DNA of 64,000 bases from CAVOGJ01 sp963700865 (GTDB lineage Bacteria; Planctomycetota; Planctomycetia; Pirellulales; Pirellulaceae): assembly GCA_963700865.1 (NCBI GenBank), contig CAVOZC010000017.1, forward strand, positions 62,001 to 126,000. Direction: 5' to 3'. A program made the position numbers and the translations under genes. This document shows, one piece after another, positions 26,296 through 35,525 of the stretch. The number at the start of each line of letters is the position of its first letter. Position 1 is the stretch's first letter. The notes under the pieces were generated by a model, which saw only the letters and a program-made list of their open reading frames with translations, was not told where the DNA came from and did no database searches.

Positions 26296-26990
26296 GCGAC
26301 GTCGATGGTACGTTATTAGGTGATGATCGAGGGCTCGAGGAATTCGCCTCCTGGTGCGAGTCCCGGCGAGATCATCTGCGACTGGTCTACAATTCTGGTC
26401 GCCTGTTCGATTCGGTCATGGAGTCCGTGGCTACCACGGCGTTGCCCATCCCAGATGCCGTGATTGGGGGCGTCGGCACACAAATCCGCACTCTCCCCTG
26501 CGAAACCCCTTTGCCGGGCTGGCTGGAAGACACACCTGGCTGGTATCCCGTGCGGATCATGTCTGCCTTGGCGGAAGTCGAGCATCTCGAACTGCAACCG
26601 GAAGAATTCCTGGCACCCCATAAGATCAGTTACTTCGCAAGAAATTTCCCGCCAGGTCGGATTCAAGAAATCGAGCGGCGTCTCGATGCTGCCGACTGCC
26701 GAGTGGATTTGATCTACAGTTCCCACCGTGATCTCGATGTATTGCCCCGCGGTGTCAACAAAGGCACGGCAGCGGCTTTTTTGGCGGAGCAGTGGCGAGT
26801 CCCCGTTGATCGGGTCGTGGTTAGTGGCGACAGTGGCAATGACCTGGCCATGTTCCAACACGCTTTTCGAGGGATCGTGGTGGGAAATGCACATCCGGAG
26901 TTGCGAAGTCTCAATTCGCCATGCGTCTATCAGGCCCAACATACCCACGCGGCAGGTGTCCTCGAAGGACTCGACTTTTGGCGGATATGA
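26271..26990 (+). CDS. HAD-family sucrose-/mannosylfructose-phosphate phosphatase
   Basis: ISDVDGTLLGDD gives the DxDxT nucleophile motif of the HAD superfamily; LVYNSGR provides motif II and VVSGDSGNDLAMF motif IV, with NKGTAAAFL before it. A C2-type cap lies between. Sequence features such as GGVGTQIRT and SYFARN fit sucrose-phosphate phosphatase and its mannosylfructose counterpart. It removes phosphate from the disaccharide-6-phosphate made by the preceding enzyme, releasing a compatible solute. The GTG at 26271 has GAGGAAG just upstream and lies inside the synthase gene, indicating translational coupling. Length (240 aa) is normal. Confidence 0.85.
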   Translation: MENRFVIISDVDGTLLGDDRGLEEFASWCESRRDHLRLVYNSGRLFDSVMESVATTALPIPDAVIGGVGTQIRTLPCETPLPGWLEDTPGWYPVRIMSALAEVEHLELQPEEFLAPHKISYFARNFPPGRIQEIERRLDAADCRVDLIYSSHRDLDVLPRGVNKGTAAAFLAEQWRVPVDRVVVSGDSGNDLAMFQHAFRGIVVGNAHPELRSLNSPCVYQAQHTHAAGVLEGLDFWRI

Positions 26991-27026
26991 CGTCTCACCC
27001 TCGCTGCGGTGCAAGTCCGCGACGTC

Positions 27027-28175
27027 CTAATCGGTCGGTAAGAGGACCCACAGTTCCGGACGGCCGGCGTTGCAGTGCACAGCTCGTGACAAAAGCCCCA
27101 GGCAAGCCCAGGATAGAAAAAGCGTCGTCCGCGCCACATGCCAGGCCCCAAACGTCCCTCGCGGGGCACCCACCAGCCGATTGCCGACGCTCGGTACCGG
27201 GTGGAAGATCGTCTCCACTATTCCAGGCCGCTGTGGCTCGTCGTCCTGGAAACGGTCCAAGACCGATACCGCGCTGACGAGCCAATCATGCGGCAATCCG
27301 TCGCGAACGACCTGTCCGTCGATCGCGAAGGATGCCTGCCGGCTGATCGTTGGCAAAACGAGCAGCCCCAGGAATGTCCAGCAGGTGAATCCGCAAATGG
27401 TGGCGATCAACTGGGCGACGCTGCGGACTCCCGCCGTTGGCAGCAGGGACGCGACACCAAAACCCACGAGCGTCCAGACGGCGGCGATTAGAAGTCCCCG
27501 CAGTCGTTGACCGGACGTGATGGCGGCGACTCGGCGGGCAAGGACGACGGACAACTGGGGGACAGAGAGTGAGTCGGCCCACAAACGAGGCAGGACGATC
27601 GTGTCGCGGCCCGGCAAACCGACAATCCCCCCCGTAAATCCCTCGTCCGCGTGGTCCGCAATCAGGGTCGGTAGCCGCTCGTATCCCCAGCCAGCCAACT
27701 CACCCCAGGCGGCATCCAGTCGTTCGGCAGCGGGACTCCAGGTTCCGGCCATCAACTGACGCGCTAACGCTGCCTGGACCGCCACATAACCGAACATGAT
27801 AGCAGCGAGCAACGCCAACACGCCACCAAGGCCGGCTTGTCGCCCGGCCGCCAGCAGGGCCAAACCCGTGGGCACGAATAGGGCGGCTTGCCAAGAGACG
27901 CCGATGCCCCAGCGGAAAAGAAACGCCGGCAGCGTGGAGGTCGAGCGTCCGAAGCGAGAAGGAAGGAGGTAGCCGCCCAGCAGGTCGAAGGGCAACATCA
28001 AGAGCAGAAACCCGCCGAGGAAACCAACGAAGCCCCAGACATCGGCGGCGCTCCATTCCTCGCCCGTGGAAAACAACCGCTCCGGTATTCGCCACAGCAG
28101 CAGACCCAGCGAGACCATCACCGCCGTCCCTACGCCACTGATGCCCAAATACAACCGCGCGCGGGCATACGTCAT
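27027..28175 (-). CDS. M48-like membrane protein lacking the HExxH zinc motif
   Basis: About 382 aa with four N-terminal helices (VGTAVMVSLGLLL, FLGGFLLLMLPFDLLGGYL, SWQAALFVPTGLALLAAG, LALLAAIMFGYVAVQ). A cytosolic domain and two more helices follow, the layout of M48 peptidases of the CAAX-protease/HtpX type. The domain has GIVGLPGRDTIVLPRLW and SVPQLSVVLARRVAAI, in the place where M48 enzymes read EELxAVLAHELGHI. Both histidines and the glutamate are absent. FHPVPSVGNRL resembles the later HPP(I/L)xxRI box. The protein is probably a catalytically inactive relative. Start ATG 28175 follows GAGAGG; an in-frame start at 28259 would overlap the SDR gene. It is the last gene of the ACIII-caa3 operon direction. 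Confidence 0.65.
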   Translation of the reverse strand: MTYARARLYLGISGVGTAVMVSLGLLLWRIPERLFSTGEEWSAADVWGFVGFLGGFLLLMLPFDLLGGYLLPSRFGRSTSTLPAFLFRWGIGVSWQAALFVPTGLALLAAGRQAGLGGVLALLAAIMFGYVAVQAALARQLMAGTWSPAAERLDAAWGELAGWGYERLPTLIADHADEGFTGGIVGLPGRDTIVLPRLWADSLSVPQLSVVLARRVAAITSGQRLRGLLIAAVWTLVGFGVASLLPTAGVRSVAQLIATICGFTCWTFLGLLVLPTISRQASFAIDGQVVRDGLPHDWLVSAVSVLDRFQDDEPQRPGIVETIFHPVPSVGNRLVGAPRGTFGAWHVARTTLFLSWACLGLLSRAVHCNAGRPELWVLLPTD

Positions 28176-28203
28176 CTTCTGGTCCTCTCGGAATCCGCCC
28201 CCC

Positions 28204-28989
28204 CTAGATCGGCCGTCGCCGCGACATCGCCTCGCCGGCAAATATGGTGCGGCCGCCATCCACGTTGATGCACGAGCCCGTCACGAAAGGGTTTGCAATC
28301 AAAAACATCACCGTCTCCGCTATAGACTGCGGATCATCTCCCTTCTTAACCAGTGTCGATGCGATCAACTCCTGCTGCTCCTCGGGGCTCGTGTCGGGGG
28401 GGAACATGACGGGGCCCGGATGGATACAGTTGACGCGGACATTCGGGTTGCGGTGAGCAAGTTCGACGGCCAAGGTGCGGGTCAGCGTCGGCAGAGCCCC
28501 CTTGGAAATGAAGTAAGCGGCGTGGTCCAGGTACGGTCGCTCGATGGCCCAGTCACCGATGGTGACAATCGTGCCTCCGGTTTTCTGGGCCACCATTCGC
28601 AAGCCGGCTCTTCTTGCACAGAGAAACGTTCCCAGCGTATTCACGTTGAAGTTTCGCCACAGATCGTCCGCCGTCACGTCCTCCAGTCGAGTTGCCTCCC
28701 AGATGGACGCAGTCGTGACGAGCACGTCGAGACGACCGAAGCGACTGAAGACTGCGTCAAACATCTCATCGACCTGAGTCTCCACCGCCACGTTGGCAGA
28801 AAAGGCTTCACAATCGACCCCGTCCGCTCGCAACTCCGCCAGCGTTTCCGCTGCCTCTTCCGAGGAGGTGTGGTAGTGCAGAGCCACGGCGTAACCAGCG
28901 TGGGCCAGCGACGTAGCCACCACATTGCCGACGCGGCGGCGGCCACTGCCGGTCACCAGAGCGACTTTTGTTGCTGCAGCGTTCATCAA
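28204..28989 (-). CDS. Short-chain dehydrogenase/reductase, pteridine-reductase-like
   Basis: The coenzyme loop VTGSGRRRVG carries the extra arginines of the TGxxxRxG motif seen in pteridine reductases and FolM rather than TGxxxGIG. The catalytic tyrosine and lysine are in AAYFISKGAL (YxxxK), and PGPVMFPPD follows. A dihydropteridine or related reductase using NADPH is likely; a general FabG-like ketoreductase remains possible. Length (261 aa) is standard. It lies between the cytochrome oxidase subunit IV gene (17 bp upstream) and the M48-like gene (28 bp downstream) on the same strand, so it is probably in the respiratory operon by read-through. Confidence 0.8.
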   Translation of the reverse strand: MMNAAATKVALVTGSGRRRVGNVVATSLAHAGYAVALHYHTSSEEAAETLAELRADGVDCEAFSANVAVETQVDEMFDAVFSRFGRLDVLVTTASIWEATRLEDVTADDLWRNFNVNTLGTFLCARRAGLRMVAQKTGGTIVTIGDWAIERPYLDHAAYFISKGALPTLTRTLAVELAHRNPNVRVNCIHPGPVMFPPDTSPEEQQELIASTLVKKGDDPQSIAETVMFLIANPFVTGSCINVDGGRTIFAGEAMSRRRPI

Positions 28990-29005
28990 TGGCTTCCTGC
29001 CTTTC

Positions 29006-29338
29006 TTACGGTGATGGCGGCGTGTGGAGATCCATGAGCGTCAGCGCCAGAAATAACGCCACGAACAGCAGCGAGGAGATAAACACGAGCCCATGGAATG
29101 ACTTGTCGTATCGCAAATGCATGAAGTAGGCCGCCACCAAGCTCGCCTTGACGCTGGCGATACCTAGCGAGACCCAGACTTCCCACGCGCCAAAGGAGAT
29201 TTGTGCTGCCGCGACGGTCAGGAAAGTGAGCAACACCAAGACGGTAAATACGGTCACCAGCATACGTACCGACATCACATGAGTGACGTGTGCGTGCTGC
29301 GACGGCGGTTCGGCGATCGTGGTGGAGGCAGTGATCAT
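29006..29338 (-). CDS. Cytochrome c oxidase subunit IV (caa3-type, prokaryotic)
   Basis: Three membrane helices in 110 aa: MLVTVFTVLVLLTFLTVAAA, VWVSLGIASVKASLVAAYFMHL and GLVFISSLLFVALFLALTLM. The second contains the KASLVAAYFMHLRYD signature of the COX4_pro family. An N-terminal His-rich tail (PSQHAHVTHVM) precedes helix one. This small subunit stabilises the aa3/caa3 oxidase and has no cofactor. It begins 7 bp after subunit III and completes the II-I-III-IV order. Confidence 0.88.
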   Translation of the reverse strand: MITASTTIAEPPSQHAHVTHVMSVRMLVTVFTVLVLLTFLTVAAAQISFGAWEVWVSLGIASVKASLVAAYFMHLRYDKSFHGLVFISSLLFVALFLALTLMDLHTPPSP

Positions 29339-29345
29339 GGCAAGA

Positions 29346-30362
29346 TCAACGAATCAAATAGAGCAACGGAAACAGGTAGATCCAGACAAGGTCCACGAGG
29401 TGCCAGTATAGGCCCACAAAGTCGACCGGCGCGAAATGGTCGGGACCAAAGTCACCCCGCAGGGAGCGACGAAACAACCAGACAATCACCCCCATACCGA
29501 CGACGATGTGCACGGCATGGATGCCTGTCATCACGTAGTAGATGCTGAAAAAAACACCGGTCAGCGAGCGGGTGGCGGGCATGCCCCCTGGCGTCATCTC
29601 CGTCGTCACCCCGGTTTCCGCCGCTGGGAGGTTGGCAGCCGTCTGGCCGACCAGGTGGGACGCGGCGTGGGGCTCCGCAGGGGTTGACCACGCCTGTACG
29701 AACTCGCCCGTCCCAACACCCAGGAAAAAGGCCAGCGACGCGGCGAGAAGCCCTGACCAGAGAACAAGCGAGCGATGCGATTGCCGTCGCCATGCCCAAA
29801 GGGCGCAAATGGCCGTGAGGAAAACGCAGAGGGCGGCTGGCGACGAGAGCCAAGCCAGGGCTCGGAGCGTCTGCTGATGGACCAGTTCATGGTCGTGCTC
29901 AGCCGCCTGATCCGCCGAAAAGGCGGCGGCCCAGAGCAGGCCTTCACCCCATTTATGGCTGTATTCGACCGCCTTGACGCCAAGGAACAGGCTGGCACAG
30001 GCGAGCGTGACCGCCAACAGCCAGGTCAAGGCTTTCTGCTGACCCAATTGGGCGCACCGCACCGCCCAGGCCATCGTGAGACTGCTGAATAGTAGTACGA
30101 TGGTATTGAATGCACCCAGGGTCGTGTTCAGATAACGGTGAGCCTCCACAAACACCTCGGGGTGGTTGCTGCGGTAGACGGCGTAAGCAACGAACAATCC
30201 GCTGAAGAACAGGATTTCGGTCACCAGGAACAACCACATGCCCAGCTTTCCCGCGTCGAACTGCTGCTGAGCCGACTCGAAGTGATGGGCCACCGGGGAA
30301 CTCTCCCCGTGCGACATGTGAGGCGTTTCAAGGGGCCGCGGGGCCGGCAGCGTGGTGACCAT
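29346..30362 (-). CDS. ctaE: Cytochrome c oxidase subunit III
   Basis: The protein shows GKLGMWLFLVTEILFFSGLF at helix 1 and later SIYYVMTGIHAVHIVVG and YWHLVDLVWIYLFPLLYL, the conserved histidine-bearing helices of CoxC. Length is ~338 aa, larger than the usual ~200-260. The extra is a hydrophilic insert around residues 150-245 (YSHKWGEGLLWAAAFSADQ, WSTPAEPHAASHLVG), as found in other planctomycete oxidases. Subunit III has no redox centre but aids proton uptake and stability. It lies 18 bp downstream of subunit I in the same operon. Confidence 0.93.
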   Translation of the reverse strand: MVTTLPAPRPLETPHMSHGESSPVAHHFESAQQQFDAGKLGMWLFLVTEILFFSGLFVAYAVYRSNHPEVFVEAHRYLNTTLGAFNTIVLLFSSLTMAWAVRCAQLGQQKALTWLLAVTLACASLFLGVKAVEYSHKWGEGLLWAAAFSADQAAEHDHELVHQQTLRALAWLSSPAALCVFLTAICALWAWRRQSHRSLVLWSGLLAASLAFFLGVGTGEFVQAWSTPAEPHAASHLVGQTAANLPAAETGVTTEMTPGGMPATRSLTGVFFSIYYVMTGIHAVHIVVGMGVIVWLFRRSLRGDFGPDHFAPVDFVGLYWHLVDLVWIYLFPLLYLIR

Positions 30363-30380
30363 GGGTGTTCTCCCAACCGG

Positions 30381-32095
30381 CTAAACGAGTACGGGCTCAT
30401 CGAGCGGTTCGTCCGAGGTGTCAGGGGCAGATACAGGACGCCGCACATACCCGCCTTCGACTGCGTCAAAGACCAGATCGTCGTAGTTGTATGGGTCCCA
30501 GGCGGTCGGAGTGACGGCGAAATTGTCGTGGGGTGGAGGCGAACTACATTGCCATTCCAGCGTCGCGGCCCCCCACGGGTTACTCGGCGCACGGCGTCCG
30601 CGGAAGAGCGAATAGGCCAGGACCGCGGCGCAGAGGAATAGCCCGATACCAAGCACCATGGCCCCAGTGGTGGAAACCTGATGAAGTGACTGGAACTCTG
30701 GTTCGTAGCGGGCGTAGCGACGAGGCATCCCCTGAGTGCCTAGCAGAAATTGCGGAAAGAAGGTCCAGTTGAAACCGACGAAGATGATCACGCAGGCGAC
30801 ACGGGCCCAAAATTCGTTGTACATGCGACCGAACATTTTGGGCCACCAGTAGTGCAGCCCGCCGATGAACGCGATCAGCGTGCCGCCCATCATCACATAG
30901 TGAAAATGCGCGACGACAAAGTAAGTGTCGTGCAAGTGGACGTCGGTGGCGAGTGCTCCCAGGAAAAGACCGGTCAGACCACCAATGCCGAACAGCAGGA
31001 TGAACGACAGCGCGTAGCACATCGGCGTCGCCAGCCGAATCGAACCCTTGTACATCGTGGCCAACCAGTTGAAGACCTTGATGCCCGAAGGGATCGAAAC
31101 GCTGAACGTCAACGCGCTGAAGATCACGGCCGCCAGCGGCGAATCGCTGCTGATGAACATGTGGTGTCCCCATACGAGAAAACCCAGCAGGGCGATCGCA
31201 ATACTGCTGAAGGCCACGAAGCGATATCCGAAAATGGGCTTGCGGCTAAAGACGCTGATCAGCTCGCTGATCACTCCCATCGCCGGCAAAATCATGATGT
31301 ACACCGCGGGGTGGGAGTAGAACCAGAAGAAATGCTGGTAGAGCACCGGGTCTCCGCCGAGTGCCGGATCGAAGATGCCGATTCCCAACATTTTTTCGGC
31401 CGTCAGCAACACCATGGTGATGCCTAGAACGGGGGTGGCCAGCAGTTGGATAATCGAGGTGGCGTAGAGGGCCCACAGGAAGAGGGGCATCTTAAACCAC
31501 GTCATGCCGGCCGGCCGCATGGTATTGATCGTCACGATGAAATTTAGACCGGTGAAAATGGAGCTGAAGCCTAGGATAAAGACTCCGAGGGTGGCGGCAA
31601 TCACCGTCGAACTGGTCGTCGTGCTGTAGGGCGTATAGAACGTCCAGCCGGTATCCAGACCGCCCAGCACCAGTGCCAAGAGGAAAAAAATGGCACCTCC
31701 CACCCAAAGGTAGAAGCTCAGCCAGGTTCATGCGGGGGAAGGCCACGTCCTTCGCTCCCACCATGATGGGCAGCAAGAAATTCCCCAGGGCTGCCGGAAT
31801 GCTGGGGATCAAGAAGAGAAAGGTCATGATCGCCCCGTGGAGCGTGAAGAACTCGTTGTAGCGATCCTCGCTCAAGAAGGCCTTGCCCGGCGTCCACAGT
31901 TCCGCGCGGATGAGTCAGCGCGATTACTCCGCCTAACAGGAAGCTGGTAAGAATTCCCACCAGATACATCACGCCAATCCGCTTGTGATCCAGTGTGAAC
32001 AGCCACGAACGCAGGCCACGCGTGTGGGTCAGGTAATTATCGCGTTCCGCCAGCGGCACGGTGACGGACTGAACGACGGAGTGGTTGGCAATCAC
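30381..32095 (-). CDS. ctaD: Cytochrome c oxidase subunit I (two frameshifts)
   Basis: The heme-copper core is intact across three frames: WLFTLDHKRIGVMYL and ELWTPGKAFLSEDRYNEFFTLHG (heme a histidine region) in the first two, then FYLWVGGAIFFLL and onwards. FWFYSHPAVYIMILPAMGVI carries the CuB histidine and the cross-linking tyrosine, WGHHMF the other two CuB ligands, and HDTYFVVAHFHYVMMGG the heme a3/a histidines. The breaks are near 31912 and 31717, and both are consistent with single-base indels. This is the catalytic subunit that reduces O2 to water and pumps protons. Because it is a core enzyme in a complete operon, I treat the breaks as sequence errors. Start overlaps subunit II by 4 bp. 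Confidence 0.93.
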
Positions 32096-33096
32096 GGGGT
32101 GACCTCTTCTGTCTTGCTCAGACTCTTGATGAATGCGATGAGTGCGGCGATTTCTTCATCTTTTAACTGTCCCTGATAGGTGGGCATCACCGGTTTGTAG
32201 CCGGCTCGTACCTTCGCTTGGGGCTCCAGAATCGATTCCCGCAAGTAATTCTCGTCAATCGTCACGGACGAGCCATCGGTAAGCGCCTGTTGCGAGCCAA
32301 ACGTATCGCGGAAGGAGGGTCCCACCTTGGCAGAGCCGTCGAGCGAGTGGCATTGGACGCAACCTCGCCGCTGGTAGAGGATTTGACCTGCTTCGACGGG
32401 CGTGACCCGATCGAGAAAGTTTGCCGCATCCGCGAGCCACTTGTTGAACTCGCCAGCCGGGTGAACCACGACCTGGGCCAACATCTTGGAATGCTGGGTC
32501 CCGCAATATTCCGCGCAGAAGAGCGTGTACTCGCCCGACGCATGGGCCTCGAACCACGTCGTGGAATAGCGGCCAGGAATGACGTCCATCTTCAGGCGAA
32601 AAGACGGAATGTACAGACTGTGGATGACGTCATCGGACGACATCACCAACCGCACCGGGCGATCTACCGGGACGTGCAGGTTGTTGTCGATGTGGCCATT
32701 GGGATAAACGAAACTCCAGTTCCACTTCTTCGCGATCACTTGAATTTCATAGCTGCCGTCCGGAGGTTGCCGCATATCGAGATAACTGAGGAATCCCCAG
32801 AAGAAGATGACACCGAGCACCGCGCCCGGCGCGACCGTCCATGCCACTTCCAGCCAATTATTGTGGGCGGGTGACGGCTGTATCGTAACGCCCGGCCGTT
32901 CTCGATACTTGACCAGGAACAGCACCATCACACCCACGATGATGGCAAAGAAGAAGGCGCAGACGGCGAGGATGAAGTAGAACAAGTCGTCCACCTCGCC
33001 GGCCATTGTGGAGCTGGCTGGCCGAAACAACGAACCGCCCGTGGCGGCCAGCAGTTGGCTTGTCGAACGCAACGACGAAACGGCTAAGGCACTCAT
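32092..33096 (-). CDS. ctaC: Cytochrome c oxidase subunit II with fused cytochrome c (caa3-type)
   Basis: Two N-terminal helices are followed by the cupredoxin CuA domain: VIHSLYIPSF and FCAEYCGTQHSKM, with both cysteines, histidine and methionine. A C-terminal class I cytochrome c adds RGCVQCHSLDG (heme c) and KPVMPTYQG with a candidate axial methionine. In caa3 oxidases this fused domain takes electrons straight from the quinol-oxidising complex, here the adjacent ACIII. No lipoprotein cysteine is obvious at the N-terminus (MSALAVSSLRSTSQLLAATG). Gene overlaps of 4 bp exist on both sides, with sco and subunit I. Confidence 0.94.
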   Translation of the reverse strand: MSALAVSSLRSTSQLLAATGGSLFRPASSTMAGEVDDLFYFILAVCAFFFAIIVGVMVLFLVKYRERPGVTIQPSPAHNNWLEVAWTVAPGAVLGVIFFWGFLSYLDMRQPPDGSYEIQVIAKKWNWSFVYPNGHIDNNLHVPVDRPVRLVMSSDDVIHSLYIPSFRLKMDVIPGRYSTTWFEAHASGEYTLFCAEYCGTQHSKMLAQVVVHPAGEFNKWLADAANFLDRVTPVEAGQILYQRRGCVQCHSLDGSAKVGPSFRDTFGSQQALTDGSSVTIDENYLRESILEPQAKVRAGYKPVMPTYQGQLKDEEIAALIAFIKSLSKTEEVTP

Positions 33097-33935
33097 GCGG
33101 ATCCTCCCCTCAGTGGCTCCGCTGCCGCCTCGCTCCGGGTTGGGAGACGACGACGCAACCAGGCCGGGACAAAGGCGACGAGCATCCCGACCAATGTCGC
33201 GGCAGCTGCCAGCTTCATGAGTTGACGAGCCACGGGTGCGTAGCGTCCAGAAGTGGCATCGTAATGGAAACAGAAGAGCAGGACATGATCGATCGTCGAG
33301 CCAATCTGGCCATCTCCAGCCTCGACCAGGGCCAACCGGAGCGTCTGGGCCGGATAAAGGACACCGTAGAGATAACGCGAGACGCGGCCCGACGGAGTAC
33401 AGACCATGATGGCGGCGGCGTGCGCATATTCCTTCCGCTCTGGCACATACCGATAACGAAAGCCTACGGCGTCCGCCAATCGATCGATCGCCGCCTTGTC
33501 ACCTGTCAAGAAGGACCAGCCAGCGGCGCTCAGTGGCCGCCCGTAAGCCCGCACGTAGCGTTGTTTTGTCTGACGGGCTCGCTGGGGAGTTTCGAGTGGA
33601 TCAATGCTGAGGCTCACCACGCGGAACTCGTCGCCCACATTCCACTTCATCTCCTTGAGGCCATCGACAAGGCCATTCAATTGCAGCTGGCACAGCATCG
33701 GACAGTCTGAGTAATTCAAGGACAGAATGACCGGTCGCTTGCCGTCAAACAGGGAAGCCACGGAAACCGCCTGTCCGCGCGAATCTCGAAAGGTGAGATT
33801 CAGCGGAAGCGACTCGCCCAGATGCTCGTCAATACCCACTCCCTCCAGGGCACCGACTTTGCTGGTGGTCTGCCCGACCGCGCAGGAGGGGAAGATCATG
33901 GCCCAGGCCAGGATGAACAAGACCCAAACATGCAT
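33093..33935 (-). CDS. SCO1/SenC-type copper chaperone with C-terminal membrane anchor
   Basis: A signal peptide (MHVWVLFILAWAMIFPSCAVG) leads into a thioredoxin-like domain. YSDCPMLCQLQ provides the CxxxC copper site and EYAHAAAIMV the third ligand histidine; DPLETPQRA is a family box. A single helix (LAAAATLVGMLVAFVPAWL) and a short basic tail end the 280 aa protein, so it is anchored at the C-terminus, unlike mitochondrial SCO. It delivers copper to the CuA site of subunit II, whose gene it overlaps by 4 bp. Confidence 0.92.
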   Translation of the reverse strand: MHVWVLFILAWAMIFPSCAVGQTTSKVGALEGVGIDEHLGESLPLNLTFRDSRGQAVSVASLFDGKRPVILSLNYSDCPMLCQLQLNGLVDGLKEMKWNVGDEFRVVSLSIDPLETPQRARQTKQRYVRAYGRPLSAAGWSFLTGDKAAIDRLADAVGFRYRYVPERKEYAHAAAIMVCTPSGRVSRYLYGVLYPAQTLRLALVEAGDGQIGSTIDHVLLFCFHYDATSGRYAPVARQLMKLAAAATLVGMLVAFVPAWLRRRLPTRSEAAAEPLRGGSA

Positions 33936-34276
33936 TATTCACTCCTCACTGCCTGGAGTGGCCGTGCGGACGGTACTGCGAGGCGTTGGCGGGCACGTAA
34001 TTCTCGCGCCACGATCTCCATCGCTCGGTCGATCGGAATCGTCACCGTTCCCTGCTCGCGATTCGACCAGCCGTAGCGATTCAACTTCGCCTCTTGCTCG
34101 GCGAGCTTGCTGTCACTGTCGAGCGTCGGCACGTCAATCACCTTCCGCTGGGTCTCGCGATTAGCATAGGTCACATAGAGGGCTCGTACGCCGAAAATCG
34201 TTGCGATGGTGAGCAACACGCTGATGGCACCCACGGCAGCGATCGTGGTGACGTTGAAATCGTCTTTCTCGATCAT
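33935..34276 (-). CDS. Small single-pass membrane protein of the ACIII-caa3 operon
   Basis: The 113 aa product has one helix near the start (TTIAAVGAISVLLTIATIFGV) and a soluble charged domain with AKLNRYGWSNREQGTVTIPI and RAMEIVARELRARQ. No cofactor motif is visible. Its position between actF and sco, with one-base overlap to sco and 11 bp to actF, points to a role in assembly or stability of the quinol oxidoreductase-oxidase supercomplex. Similar small proteins accompany ACIII in other planctomycetes, from general knowledge of those operons; no family name is claimed. Confidence 0.6.
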   Translation of the reverse strand: MIEKDDFNVTTIAAVGAISVLLTIATIFGVRALYVTYANRETQRKVIDVPTLDSDSKLAEQEAKLNRYGWSNREQGTVTIPIDRAMEIVARELRARQRLAVPSARPLQAVRSE

Positions 34277-34287
34277 GGGTAGTTGCC

Positions 34288-35514
34288 TTAAGCGTTATGG
34301 AAATGAATCGACTGGTTGAGATTTCGCTCTCCTACGGGAACAAACCGAATTCCCGCGGCTTTGTGTAACGTTGCGGCCGCGCACACGGCGCCCACACCTG
34401 CCAGACAAAACAGCTCGATCAACCCCAGTGGTAATCCTTGAGTCGAGACACCAGGCATGACCAACCAGAACAGGTCCACCGCGTGCATGACAAGTAAGAA
34501 TGCCGACCAGAACAGCAGCGATCTCAGATCGCGACGCGAGCTACGCGACATCAACCCGAAGAATGGCAGCAGGAAGTGCCCGATGATGAGCAGGAGACTG
34601 ACCATACGCCAGCTTCCGGTCTGTCGAATCAGGAACCAGCGGGTCTCTTCAGGAATATTTGCATACCAGATCAAGAGATACTGGGAAAATGCGATGTAGG
34701 CCCAGAACATGATGAAACCAAAGAGCAGCTTCCCCATCTCATGATAGTGCTCGACCGTGATTTCCTGCGTCGCATAATTCAGCCGTTGCACGATTGCGGC
34801 CATAAGCGGTAGCGTCGCGAAGAACGCCACAGCGCAACCGGCAAAGAAGTAGATGCCAAAAATGGTGCTAAACCAATGGGGGTCGAGCGACATCAGCCAG
34901 TCAAAGGCCGCGAAGTTCGTGGTGATCGCAAAGGCGAGCATGGCAGGGCCACTCGCCCTCCGTAAGCGGTCGGTGGCGGCGGCATCGTGCGTGATATCTT
35001 GCCGGATAGATTGCCGAACGAAGAAGCGAGACAAGCCAATCCACACCGCAAAATAGACGGCAGCTCGGATCGCGAAAAAGGGCGGATTCAGGTAGGCGGC
35101 CTTGGCCTGGATCAGTCCATCCGAGTTCCGCAGCTCCGGGCTATTCCACGTGTAGAGGGCCCCGTTGCCAAAAAATAAGGGCACGATGATGGGCAACATC
35201 AGAACGGCCAACGCTGGCATCATCTGCGTCAACAGCTCGGCAAGGCGCCGGGTCACAATGCTCCAACGCGCACCTACCAGATGCTGGAGCACGACAAAGA
35301 ACAGAGCCCCTAAGGCGATACTCAAGAAAAACGTCACGGCCAAGAGGTAAGCATGGGACAGCCGCGCCGCACCATTCGCTGACGCAAGGCTGCAAGCGAC
35401 GGCCACCCCGAGCGTGACAACGCCACCCACCGCCAAGGCCGCTGGCAGCAGGCGACCAGGCGCAAAGGGGGCTCTTGATAACTCGAACTGGTGTTCCGCG
35501 GTGGTAGTGCTCAT
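34288..35514 (-). CDS. actF: Alternative complex III subunit ActF
   Basis: A ~408 aa polytopic protein of about ten helices. Conserved pieces include LRRASGPAMLAFAITTNFAAFDWLMSL (shown in part), DPHWFSTIFGIYFFAG, YHEMGKLLFGFIMFWAYIAF, FSQYLLIWYANIPEETRWF and HAVDLFWLVMPG. This is the NrfD-related second quinol-binding membrane subunit of ACIII, the bc1-independent quinol:cytochrome c oxidoreductase. The subunit has no heme. It lies 11 bp from the ActDE gene and 11 bp before the small membrane protein, in the order actA-B-C-DE-F. Confidence 0.92.
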   Translation of the reverse strand: MSTTTAEHQFELSRAPFAPGRLLPAALAVGGVVTLGVAVACSLASANGAARLSHAYLLAVTFFLSIALGALFFVVLQHLVGARWSIVTRRLAELLTQMMPALAVLMLPIIVPLFFGNGALYTWNSPELRNSDGLIQAKAAYLNPPFFAIRAAVYFAVWIGLSRFFVRQSIRQDITHDAAATDRLRRASGPAMLAFAITTNFAAFDWLMSLDPHWFSTIFGIYFFAGCAVAFFATLPLMAAIVQRLNYATQEITVEHYHEMGKLLFGFIMFWAYIAFSQYLLIWYANIPEETRWFLIRQTGSWRMVSLLLIIGHFLLPFFGLMSRSSRRDLRSLLFWSAFLLVMHAVDLFWLVMPGVSTQGLPLGLIELFCLAGVGAVCAAATLHKAAGIRFVPVGERNLNQSIHFHNA

Positions 35515-35525
35515 TGCCCGTCCAA

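Noticed and set aside
27027..28175. Active M48 metallopeptidase (HtpX/Ste24)
   Set aside because: No HExxH is present in any frame of the gene, so only a relationship by layout is claimed.
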